Shown here piece after piece: positions 1-5,494 of a stretch of DNA of 8,176 bases. Where the stretch lies: positions 1 through 8,176 of the forward strand of contig CANQQH010000044.1 in the NCBI GenBank assembly GCA_947625955.1, written 5' to 3'. Numbering within the stretch: the first letter of the stretch is position 1; the number at the start of each line of letters is the position of its first letter. The notes below the pieces were generated by a model that was given only the letters and a program-made list of their open reading frames with translations, made no database searches and was not told where the DNA came from. The position numbers and the translations under genes are program-made. The stretch comes from an uncultured Clostridia bacterium (lineage in GTDB: Bacteria > Bacillota > Clostridia > Christensenellales > UBA1242).

Positions 1-659
1 ATGCCAAGTTTTGCGAGCTCTTCCCACACCCTCACAGCCTGCGTGCGTGAAAGGTGGTTTTCCTCTTCAATTTGGAAAGGATGCGCCATCACAACTTTCC
101 CGCCCGCCTCATGAACGGCCTCAATAACATTTTTCACATCCACTTTCAAAAGGTTTGGAAGGTCTTTGAGATAGGAGCGAATGAGCGAGCCAACATCCCC
201 TTCAACTCCGTTTTCGATGAGTGCTTTCACGATGTGTGGCTTGCCGGGATTTTCAAGTTTCAAAATCTCCTCTTCCTGCTCTTTTGAAATTGGGAGCCCT
301 TGCTCGCGAACTTTATTTATCTTGCGGAGGGCGTTCGCCTTCCTATATTCTCTCATGGTTGTGAGGAGCGACTTTATTTTTGGGTGCTCCGGGTCGAAGT
401 TGTAGCCAAGAATGTGCATCTTGTTTTCACCGAGCCTGCACGAGAACTCAGTTCCAACCCAAACTCTTGTGCCGCTATTTTCAAGCTCGCCTAGAAGCGC
501 ACACCTCTTCACCTCGCCAAATTGTTTGGTGGTGTCGTGGTCAACAATGCCAACGAATTTCAGCCCGAGGCGTTTTGCCTCTTCAAGCACTTTTTCAACA
601 CTCAACTCGCCGTCCGAGCAAGTGGTGTGAATATGCAAATCAACGTTCAACTTCCTCAT
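1..659 (-). CDS. PHP-family phosphoesterase, TrpH/YciV-like (3' end outside window)
   Basis: Partial gene; 219 codons are visible and the C-terminus lies beyond the left edge. The N-terminus carries the PHP metal-site motifs: DLHIHTTCSDG at residues 7-17 (H9, H11, D16), DHDT at 40-43, GTEFS at 69-73, the HILGYNFD stretch beginning at H82, PGKPHIVKALIENG at 138-151 and AHP at 192-194. This order is typical of TrpH/YciV-type PHP proteins, which are metal-dependent phosphoesterases. Characterised members hydrolyse 3',5'-bisphosphonucleotides or RNA 5' ends. The start is the ATG at 659, with GGAGAG at 666-671 seven bases upstream. It overlaps the end of the kinase gene by 20 bases, so the two are co-transcribed and probably translationally coupled. 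All visible metal-binding positions are intact, so an active enzyme is expected. The exact substrate cannot be read from the sequence. Confidence 0.88.
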   Translation of the reverse strand, partial: MRKLNVDLHIHTTCSDGELSVEKVLEEAKRLGLKFVGIVDHDTTKQFGEVKRCALLGELENSGTRVWVGTEFSCRLGENKMHILGYNFDPEHPKIKSLLTTMREYRKANALRKINKVREQGLPISKEQEEEILKLENPGKPHIVKALIENGVEGDVGSLIRSYLKDLPNLLKVDVKNVIEAVHEAGGKVVMAHPFQIEEENHLSRTQAVRVWEELAKLG

Positions 660-1521
660 TTTTTTCTCTCCAACTTTTAATATAGTCGCGAATGGCGTCG
701 ATGTCAATTCTTTTCATCTCGCCAGCCAAATCATTATCGTTTGAGAAGGCGCAATACCTGTCAATCAGCGGCGAGGAGTTTTCCAAGAACTTCGCAAAGG
801 TCCTAAACGGCTTGTTATCTATTTTCTCAATCACCGAAAGCGGAACAAGCCTGCACGCAAGCCCGCGCCTATATTCGTCAACGAACCGAGCAACGTTTCT
901 TTCAATGCACTTCTTGATTGGCAAGTCGATATAGCAAAGCATAACCGTGTAGCCGCGCTCTTTGAGAAGCGAGGCAATATTCTCAATGGAGCCATAGTTG
1001 ATGCCGGTTTTTGGAATCACGAGGTTATACCCATAGCTGCTCATGAGTTTGAGATACTCCTTTGAAAGCATGCTCGCCTCTTCGTGGATTTTCTCAACGC
1101 CGCGGCCTTCGTCGAAGTCCTCTTTGAGCCCGTCCATTGCCCCATGCCCTTGCTTTATGAAGTCGACATCCACGATAACATTTCTTCCGTCGCCTTCGAG
1201 TTTCTTGCAAAATGACGACTTGCCCGACGCAATCTGCCCCAGAACTATCACCGCTTTCCTGCCCTTGTTCGCGTTTTGATAGAGCTCAATATAGTCGGCA
1301 AGAATGTGTCGGCGAAACTCCTTTCGCTCCTCGCTGTTGTCGTTTATCGTTGGATTCTGCTCCAAGATGTGAATATATTTCTCCTGCTCCTCAACGAACT
1401 CACTTAGCCTGCTAAGGTCAACGTCCATGCGGCGCGCAACTTCCTTTATTCCCTCACTCAGCCAGCTCTCAACTTCGCTCTTCGCTGTGTATTTGAGTGT
1501 GTTATTATAAAAATCAATCAT
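640..1521 (-). CDS. Zeta-toxin-like P-loop kinase with N-terminal helical extension
   Basis: 293 residues. Residues 1-88 are charged and probably helical, with no recognised domain. From residue 89 the protein follows the zeta-toxin/predicted-kinase pattern: Walker A GQIASGKS at 95-102, an acidic DVD at 118-120 where zeta proteins have their catalytic Asp, HEEAS at 146-150, GYNLVIPKTG at 164-173 (zeta proteins usually read NxVIEGT here), the GY-V-L strand at 190-195, Arg-rich RNVARF at 208-213, and GLACRLVPLSVI at 220-231. Zeta toxins phosphorylate UDP-N-acetylglucosamine, but many chromosomal relatives phosphorylate other nucleotides or unknown substrates. The ATG at 1521 is chosen because AGGAGA (1529-1534) sits seven bases upstream; an in-frame ATG at 1551 would place that ribosome site inside the gene. 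It precedes and overlaps the PHP phosphoesterase. No epsilon-like antitoxin is adjacent. Kinase family is fairly sure; function is unknown. Confidence 0.82.
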   Translation of the reverse strand: MIDFYNNTLKYTAKSEVESWLSEGIKEVARRMDVDLSRLSEFVEEQEKYIHILEQNPTINDNSEERKEFRRHILADYIELYQNANKGRKAVIVLGQIASGKSSFCKKLEGDGRNVIVDVDFIKQGHGAMDGLKEDFDEGRGVEKIHEEASMLSKEYLKLMSSYGYNLVIPKTGINYGSIENIASLLKERGYTVMLCYIDLPIKKCIERNVARFVDEYRRGLACRLVPLSVIEKIDNKPFRTFAKFLENSSPLIDRYCAFSNDNDLAGEMKRIDIDAIRDYIKSWREKNEEVER

Positions 1522-1528
1522 ATTTATT

Positions 1529-1534
1529 TCTCCT
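1529..1534 (-). promoter_or_regulatory. Ribosome binding site that fixes the kinase start
   Basis: On the minus strand AAAAAAAGGAGA lies seven bases before the ATG at 1521. This is a strong Shine-Dalgarno site and supports 1521 over the in-frame ATG at 1551, which would add ten lysine-rich residues encoded by the ribosome site itself. Confidence 0.8.
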
Positions 1535-1570
1535 TTTTTTCTCTTTTCCATTGTTTATTTCACATGGTTT

Positions 1571-1585
1571 GCGTATTTTGTACGC
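1571..1585. promoter_or_regulatory. Operator copy 1, GCGTA-N5-TACGC
   Basis: Perfect 5-bp inverted repeat with a 5-base A/T-rich spacer, reading GCGTACAAAATACGC on the minus strand. It lies 49 bases upstream of the kinase start. The same palindrome recurs at 1692-1706 and 2420-2434. Copies 1 and 2 also share AAAA just before GCGTA on the minus strand. The likely binder is the NrtR-like regulator encoded at 1733-2392; that assignment is inferred from position and repetition. Confidence 0.68.
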
Positions 1586-1601
1586 TTTTATTGTTAGAAT
1601 A

Positions 1602-1629
1602 AATATGTTTTCGACTATCTCGAAAACAA
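1602..1629 (-). promoter_or_regulatory. Candidate promoter of the kinase-phosphoesterase pair
   Basis: On the minus strand TTGTTT (1624-1629) and CATATT (1602-1607) are separated by 16 bases. Each hexamer matches the sigma-A consensus at four of six positions, so the call is weak. It would place the transcript start about 15 bases before operator copy 1, allowing repression there. An alternative -10 is TATAAA inside operator copy 2. Confidence 0.3.
1606..1628. repeat. Perfect 9-bp inverted repeat, second possible operator
   Basis: TGTTTTCGA (1606-1614) and TCGAAAACA (1620-1628) are exact reverse complements separated by the five bases CTATC. The sequence is unrelated to the GCGTA repeat but has the same 5-base spacer. 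It covers nearly all of the candidate kinase promoter, which suits a repressor site. As RNA on the minus strand it could form a hairpin, but only the mixed sequence ATATTTATTCT follows, so a terminator role is less likely. Confidence 0.5.
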
Positions 1630-1691
1630 CGCTCGGCTCTATGAAATTATTCTTCTCTCACCCCCTTTTCGCTGCTTTGTTTTTTATAAAT

Positions 1692-1706
1692 GCGTATTTT
1701 ATACGC
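1692..1706. promoter_or_regulatory. Operator copy 2, GCGTA-N5-TACGC
   Basis: Same palindrome as copies 1 and 3, reading GCGTATAAAATACGC on the minus strand. It begins 26 bases past the regulator's stop codon, and its centre is 121 bases from the centre of copy 1. Its spacer contains TATAAA, a possible -10 element with a poor -35 (TTTTTC) 17 bases upstream. It may be a second site controlling the kinase gene. Confidence 0.65.
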
Positions 1707-1732
1707 TTTTATGCCGCTGAGAAAAAGAGCAA

Positions 1733-2392
1733 TCATTTGCTCAATTTCGCAAACTGATAGAGTTTCGACGACTTCACTTTCTGCGTCCTGCTCATAAGTC
1801 CCGTGTCTTCAATAATGCCGTCTTTGAGCAGTTTTTTGCGGAAATTTCGCCTGTCGAGCTTTCTATCGAGAATGCACTCATACGCCTTATGAAGTTCCGG
1901 CAGCGTGAAATATTGAGGAAAAAGTTCTTTCAAAATCTCGCCGTCGTTGATGTTTGCCTTCAAAAACTCGATGGCGTCCGCAACAATTTCTTCGTGGTCG
2001 AACGCGAGCGGTGGCAGTTTCTTGATGTCGAACCATTCGGCGTTGTTGGTTTGCGTGGTTTCACGCAGGAAGGTTACTTCTTGATGGTCAACAACTGCGA
2101 TATAGCCAAGCCCCAGCATACGGAATTTTGGAGCACGGTCGGGCCTTGAATAGATACCAAAATGGCGAAAACTTATGTTCTCAATCCCGGTTTTTTCCTT
2201 GACTTCGCGCCTCAGTGCGTCCTCAACCCTTTCGTCGCAATACACCGCCCCGCCAACCAGCGACCACATGTTTTTGTATGGCTCGTTTTTTCTGTTGATG
2301 AGCAGCACTTTGAAAACGCCATTTTCAACCGTGAAGATGGTTGCAAGAACATGTATGCCCTGGTTTTGATATCTTGGATTCGAATAGTTCAT
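1733..2392 (-). CDS. NrtR-like transcriptional regulator: degenerate Nudix domain plus winged helix
   Basis: 219 residues, the usual NrtR length. Residues 10-145 form a Nudix fold. The Nudix box runs from G48 to I70: G48, E54, R62, E63, E66 and G69 fit GX5EX7REUXEEXGU, but position 67, normally the second Glu of the pair, is Lys. The stretch from about residue 160 to 215 matches the NrtR winged-helix domain: FTLPELHKAYE at 162-172, LDRRNFRKKLL at 179-189, and the final LYQF. NrtR proteins bind ADP-ribose or related ligands in the Nudix pocket and repress NAD or sugar genes; other members control other pathways. AGGAG at 2399-2403 supports the start at 2392. The operator inside its own promoter suggests autorepression. 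The flanking kinase and phosphoesterase carry the same operator and are the likely targets. Family assignment is strong; ligand and regulon are inferred. Confidence 0.87.
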   Translation of the reverse strand: MNYSNPRYQNQGIHVLATIFTVENGVFKVLLINRKNEPYKNMWSLVGGAVYCDERVEDALRREVKEKTGIENISFRHFGIYSRPDRAPKFRMLGLGYIAVVDHQEVTFLRETTQTNNAEWFDIKKLPPLAFDHEEIVADAIEFLKANINDGEILKELFPQYFTLPELHKAYECILDRKLDRRNFRKKLLKDGIIEDTGLMSRTQKVKSSKLYQFAKLSK

Positions 2393-2412
2393 TTCTTTCT
2401 CCTCTTGCCTTC

Positions 2413-2442
2413 ATGATATGCGTATTTAGTACGCATCGTCAA
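2413..2442 (-). promoter_or_regulatory. Promoter of the NrtR-like regulator gene
   Basis: On the minus strand the -35 is TTGACG (2437-2442) and the -10 is TATCAT (2413-2418), separated by 18 bases; each matches consensus at five of six positions. The predicted transcript start is near 2406, giving a leader of about 14 bases that holds the AGGAG site. Operator copy 3 fills the spacer. Confidence 0.75.
2418..2436. promoter_or_regulatory. Operator copy 3, extended palindrome in the regulator's promoter
   Basis: ATGCGTATTTAGTACGCAT: 7-bp arms around a 5-base spacer, with the core GCGTA-N5-TACGC at 2420-2434. It occupies the region between the -35 and -10 hexamers, where bound protein would exclude RNA polymerase. 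This is the best-placed copy and the main argument that the repeat is a repressor site. Confidence 0.75.
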
Positions 2443-2481
2443 GTGAAAAGCGATATATTCTAACTTTTGTATAGTTTCAAC

Positions 2482-2517
2482 AAAAACAAAAAAGCACGCA
2501 AAATTGCGTGCAATTTT
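2482..2517 (-). terminator. Intrinsic terminator of the rpmH-jag operon
   Basis: Just past the jag stop, the minus strand reads GCACGCA-ATTT-TGCGTGC (2494-2511), a perfect 7-bp hairpin with a 4-base loop. It is followed by TTTTTTGTTTTTG. This is a textbook Rho-independent terminator and separates the housekeeping operon from the regulator cassette. Confidence 0.88.
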
Positions 2518-3174
2518 CTAGTCGTTGTAGTCGCGGTTGGATTGCTTTGGGGCTGCGCCCTTTTTGTTTTTGAGTTTCACAACAACATATCTGTTTGGCT
2601 CGTTGCCCTTGCTCTCAGTTTCAACTCTGCTGCTATCTGCAAGTGCGGAGTGGATGATGCGGCGTTCGTTCGCGGTCATTGGTTCAAGCCTGATGTCGTG
2701 GTTCTCACGAACGGCGCGAGCAGCTGTTCTTTGGGCGAGCACTTTGAGCGATTCTTCCCTCTTCGCCTTATAGTTGTTGCTATCAACGATTATTTTCTTA
2801 TATTCCTCGTGCTTCTTGCCCTTGTTATAGATTGAGCTAACAAGGAATTGGAAGCCGTCCAAGCTCTCGCCTCTTTTGCCGATGAGCAAGGCGGCGTCGG
2901 CACCGGTGACGTCAACAACGAACTGGTCTTCTTGTTCTTCAACAGTCACGTCAAGTTTGAGGTTCATTTTTTCAATCAATGTTTCAACGAACGCGCGAAG
3001 TTTTTCCTCGCTCTCGCTCGACTCGCCAAGCGAAAGTTTCACGCGCGCTTTATTGAAAAGCCCTGCCTCTTCCAAAATTGAGATTTTGACTTTGTCTCTT
3101 GTTGTTCCAAGCTTATAGAGTCCAAGCTCGATTGCTTGGTCAACGGTTTTTCCCTGAGTTTCAATACTTTTCAT
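2518..3174 (-). CDS. jag: RNA-binding protein Jag/KhpB (EloR), Jag-N, KH and R3H domains
   Basis: 218 residues. Residues 1-50 are the Jag N-terminal domain (KTVDQAIELGLYKLG, then a KVKISILEEAGLF strand). A KH domain spans about 58-135 with the RNA-binding loop GKRG at 99-102, followed by the typical DSNNYKAKRE at 131-140. The R3H domain spans about 140-203, with the RxxxH signature at R171-H175. In Gram-positive bacteria this protein pairs with KhpA, binds many transcripts and affects cell elongation and division. It is the last gene of the operon, starting two bases after the yidC stop, with its AGAGG site inside the last yidC codons, so translation is probably coupled. The terminator follows the stop directly. 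Unlike the common order, mnmE does not follow it. Confidence 0.96.
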   Translation of the reverse strand: MKSIETQGKTVDQAIELGLYKLGTTRDKVKISILEEAGLFNKARVKLSLGESSESEEKLRAFVETLIEKMNLKLDVTVEEQEDQFVVDVTGADAALLIGKRGESLDGFQFLVSSIYNKGKKHEEYKKIIVDSNNYKAKREESLKVLAQRTAARAVRENHDIRLEPMTANERRIIHSALADSSRVETESKGNEPNRYVVVKLKNKKGAAPKQSNRDYND

Positions 3175-3176
3175 TT

Positions 3177-4577
3177 TTAACCTCTGTTTTGCTTCTTTAA
3201 TGATTTCAAAGTTTCTTTTTCAAGCTCACGATACACTTCTTCCTGCCTCTTCTTGAAGCATGCGTTAACGATTGCACTCGTTATAACCGAAATGATAATC
3301 GACATGAGCGAGCTTATCAAAATATAGATACCGAACGCCGCCGAAGACGTTAAAACGAATATCACCATGAGCGCTGGAAGCAAGATCTTCATGAATTTCA
3401 TCATTCCGCCCTGAGGGTTGCTTTCTTCAACAAACTTGTTAACGTTCTTGTCTTTTGGCTTGCTCATCTTCTCGGTGATCCACTGGCTCAAAAATGAGAG
3501 CACACCAGCCAAAATCGCCAAGATGAAATAGCCATTCCAACGATTGTTTTCAGCGCGAACCGACGATGTGACCGTTGTGCAAAGGTCGGCATTGATTTGG
3601 TTTCTCACATAATTTTTATATGCCTTCTCGCCCGAGCTGTCTGCCAAACTTTTCAAATCACCATATGATGGAACAGGTTTTTTGTAGGAGTCGGCAACCC
3701 AGAGGTTGTCAACCCAGAGCCAGTTGTCGCGGACCTTTTTCCACTCCTTGCCCGCCACCGTGCTTGCAGGCTCGCTCGCCTTCTTCCCGCTTTCAACAAG
3801 CAGCGACGAGATTTGAACATAGTTACCCTCTTCGTCAATCTTGCTGTGGAAATATAGCGAAACAAACTCAGCTTGCTCATCGGTGAGCTCGGTTTCAAAA
3901 CCATAGAAGTTGTCTAAGATACCCAAAACAGTTTCGGTCTCGCCGGCGTCGTTTTGCTTCTCCGTTGAGTCTTCAAACTTTGCTTTGAACATCTCGTAGG
4001 TCACGTTGTCATATTTGAGTGAGTATTCGTTCGTTTCCTTGTTTAGCTCATACAAACTGCCATAAACGGACGCCTTCTCGCTGAACGACTCAATAAAGTC
4101 GGCTTTCACCTCGTCGATATGCTGGGAGTATTCAGTTGTGTAGGCGGCTTCGAGATTCTTATATTGCGTGATAGCCTTATATGCCGACATATCGCGAAGA
4201 GATGCGAACAGCGTGAAGAACACAACCATCGTCACAACCAAGTTCACGAGCATGATAAGGCACGAACCAACAGTGTTGAAGCCCTCGCGCTTATAGAGCT
4301 GATTCATCTGCGCTCTTTCTTGCGTTGGGTCGGCGCCGTATTTTTTTCGTATTCTCGCCATTTGTGGTGCGAGTTTTTGTTGAATTAAAGTGGTTTTTTT
4401 CGAGGAGTATTTGACCAAAAAGTCAAGCGGCGAAAGGCAAACCTTTATGAGCAGAGTGAACAGGATTATAACCCAACCATAGTTCACAACAGATTTTTCA
4501 ATCCAGTCGAGAATGATAATCCACAGCCCGCTAGGTTTGGATATTGCTTCGCCAAGCAGCATCGCTACATTAGCCAT
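3177..4577 (-). CDS. yidC: Membrane protein insertase YidC (SpoIIIJ/Oxa1 type) with large outer-loop insertion
   Basis: 466 residues. It inserts membrane proteins into the cytoplasmic membrane, alone or with SecYEG. Visible membrane segments lie at about 34-55, 105-127, 349-368, 395-412 and 415-438. A basic cytoplasmic loop containing the KKYGADPTQERAQMNQLYKREG stretch (78-99 region) links the first two. The tail after 440 is basic and probably contacts the ribosome. The loop after the second segment is about 220 residues; the conserved LWVDNLW motif (287-293) lies late in it, so some 150 residues (130-283) are inserted before the motif. Gram-positive YidC proteins are usually nearer 260-300 residues. 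The conserved groove Arg of the first segment appears as Lys45. There is no lipoprotein signal. The start at 4577 has AAAGGAGA seven bases upstream and overlaps yidD by 13 bases. Confidence 0.95.
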   Translation of the reverse strand: MANVAMLLGEAISKPSGLWIIILDWIEKSVVNYGWVIILFTLLIKVCLSPLDFLVKYSSKKTTLIQQKLAPQMARIRKKYGADPTQERAQMNQLYKREGFNTVGSCLIMLVNLVVTMVVFFTLFASLRDMSAYKAITQYKNLEAAYTTEYSQHIDEVKADFIESFSEKASVYGSLYELNKETNEYSLKYDNVTYEMFKAKFEDSTEKQNDAGETETVLGILDNFYGFETELTDEQAEFVSLYFHSKIDEEGNYVQISSLLVESGKKASEPASTVAGKEWKKVRDNWLWVDNLWVADSYKKPVPSYGDLKSLADSSGEKAYKNYVRNQINADLCTTVTSSVRAENNRWNGYFILAILAGVLSFLSQWITEKMSKPKDKNVNKFVEESNPQGGMMKFMKILLPALMVIFVLTSSAAFGIYILISSLMSIIISVITSAIVNACFKKRQEEVYRELEKETLKSLKKQNRG

Positions 4578-4840
4578 TTATATTCTCCTTTGGGGTTTAG
4601 TTTAATGGGGTCAACGCCTCCATGCGAGTGGGGATTACACCTGAAAATCCGCTTCATTCCAAGCCAAAAACCTTTGAAAAATCCCCATTCTTTCAAACTT
4701 TCCATCATATATGTGCTGCAAGTTGGCGTGAACTTGCAGGTGTGAGGTATGAGCGGCGAAATGCACTTCTTATAGAAGATGACCAGCCCCTCACCGATAT
4801 ACTTTGGAATGCTGATAATAAATATCAAAAATTTTTTCAT
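4565..4840 (-). CDS. yidD: Membrane insertion efficiency factor YidD
   Basis: 91 residues, slightly longer than the usual 70-85. The family motifs are complete: FYKKCISPLIPHTCKFTPTC at 22-41, then CSTY (41-44), WGFFKGFWLGMKRIFRCNP at 52-70 and GGVDPI at 74-79. The three conserved cysteines (35, 41, 68) are present. The first 25 residues form a hydrophobic or amphipathic helix that attaches the protein to the inner face of the membrane. YidD assists YidC-dependent insertion. The start at 4840 shares ATGA with the rnpA stop (4-base overlap) and its own stop lies inside the yidC start region, so translation is coupled on both sides. Confidence 0.95.
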   Translation of the reverse strand: MKKFLIFIISIPKYIGEGLVIFYKKCISPLIPHTCKFTPTCSTYMMESLKEWGFFKGFWLGMKRIFRCNPHSHGGVDPIKLNPKGEYKWLM

Positions 4841-5175
4841 TTTATGAGTTCCGCTTTCACAAAAGTATCATAAATTTCGGGCGCAACCTCGGGCACTTTC
4901 TTCCCGACTATCGCCTGCTTTGCAACAATTATCACATTGAAGTTTTGCTTCAACTCACCAAGAATTGGCATAACAGCCTCGCGAATCACCCTGCGTGTTC
5001 GATTGCGGACAACCGAATTGCCAATTTTTTTGCTAACAGAAATTCCTATCTTCACATTCTTGTTCTTGCTTTTGCTAAAAACCAGCAAAACATTCTTGCC
5101 GTGGCAAGTTTTCCCCACCCTGTAAACATAGTTAAACTGATACTTTTTTCGAAGTCTATATTGCTGTTTTAGCAT
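4837..5175 (-). CDS. rnpA: Ribonuclease P protein component
   Basis: 112 residues, normal length. The protein binds RNase P RNA and helps cleave the 5' leader of pre-tRNAs. Characteristic features are the N-terminal LRKKYQFNYVYRVGK (8-22), the GISVSKKIGNSVVRNR stretch (44-59) and the RNR motif RNRTRRVIREA (57-67), whose basic helix contacts RNA. The start at 5175 lies one base after the rpmH stop, with only a weak ribosome site of its own, so coupling to rpmH is likely. The 3' end overlaps yidD by four bases. Confidence 0.96.
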   Translation of the reverse strand: MLKQQYRLRKKYQFNYVYRVGKTCHGKNVLLVFSKSKNKNVKIGISVSKKIGNSVVRNRTRRVIREAVMPILGELKQNFNVIIVAKQAIVGKKVPEVAPEIYDTFVKAELIK

Positions 5176-5176
5176 A

Positions 5177-5311
5177 CTAACCAGCTATTTTTGCTCTGCC
5201 CTTGTTTCTTCTTCTTGCCAAAACTCTTCTTCCGCCTTTTGTTGCCATTCTGGCTCTGAAACCATGAACTTTTTTCTTGTTTGCCTTCTTAGGTTGATAA
5301 GTTCTTTTCAT
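5177..5311 (-). CDS. rpmH: 50S ribosomal protein bL34
   Basis: 44 residues, a short gene found by reading the minus strand. The protein reads MKRTYQPKKANKKKVHGFRA and continues RMATKGGRRVLARRRNKGRA before KIAG, matching bL34 almost throughout: very basic, with the conserved KRTYQPK, HGFR.RM and GR.VL..RR.KGR positions. It belongs to the large ribosomal subunit. AAGGAG near 5320-5325 precedes the ATG at 5311. It is the first gene of the operon. Confidence 0.96.
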   Translation of the reverse strand: MKRTYQPKKANKKKVHGFRARMATKGGRRVLARRRNKGRAKIAG

Positions 5312-5393
5312 TTTTCTACGCTCCTTACTTTTAGATTACTACACATAAACATAATAACAATAGTGAACAAATATGAATATATATAACTTATTT

Positions 5394-5422
5394 AGTATAT
5401 AAAACCATTGCGATTTTGTCAA
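5394..5422 (-). promoter_or_regulatory. Promoter of the rpmH-rnpA-yidD-yidC-jag operon
   Basis: On the minus strand TTGACA (5417-5422, perfect) is followed after 17 bases by TATACT (5394-5399, five of six). This is close to an ideal sigma-A promoter, as expected for a ribosomal protein operon. The transcript would start near 5387, giving an A/T-rich leader of about 76 bases with no clear hairpin or riboswitch. Confidence 0.88.
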
Positions 5423-5458
5423 GAGTTTCAGCCCCAAGTTCAACCAACAAAAAAACTA

Positions 5459-5487
5459 TTGCACAAAACCTTTTCTTGTTATATAAT
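5459..5487 (+). promoter_or_regulatory. Promoter of mnmE-mnmG, close to the start codon
   Basis: TTGCAC (5459-5464) and a perfect TATAAT (5482-5487) are separated by 17 bases. The expected transcript start is 5493-5495, and the mnmE ATG is at 5495. No Shine-Dalgarno sequence lies between. It diverges from the rpmH promoter, with 36 bases between the two -35 elements. Confidence 0.65.
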
Positions 5488-5494
5488 ATTTTGC

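Noticed and set aside
640..1521. Classic epsilon-zeta or PezAT toxin-antitoxin pair
   Set aside because: No small helix-rich or HTH antitoxin gene adjoins the kinase; the 211-base gap upstream has no plausible reading frame, and the next gene is an NrtR-like regulator.
1522..1551. Kinase start at the in-frame ATG (1551)
   Set aside because: It would encode the strong AGGAGA ribosome site as protein (Lys-rich) and has no comparable site upstream of its own.
1692..1706. Operator copy 2 as a terminator for the regulator gene
   Set aside because: The stem is only five pairs, mostly A/T in the loop, and no T-run follows on the minus strand; the exact match to two other copies fits a protein-binding site better.
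5312..5387. Riboswitch or attenuator in the rpmH leader
   Set aside because: The leader is short, very A/T-rich and shows no stable hairpin or known conserved core.
5312..5494. Replication origin in the A/T-rich gap beside rpmH
   Set aside because: The rpmH neighbourhood often holds oriC, but I found no DnaA box (TTATNCACA) with one or no mismatch on either strand. The A/T richness is explained by two divergent promoters.
5408..5494. Longer mnmE start at the in-frame TTG (5408)
   Set aside because: The added 29 residues match nothing in MnmE and span the predicted promoter; the conserved N-terminus begins at 5495.
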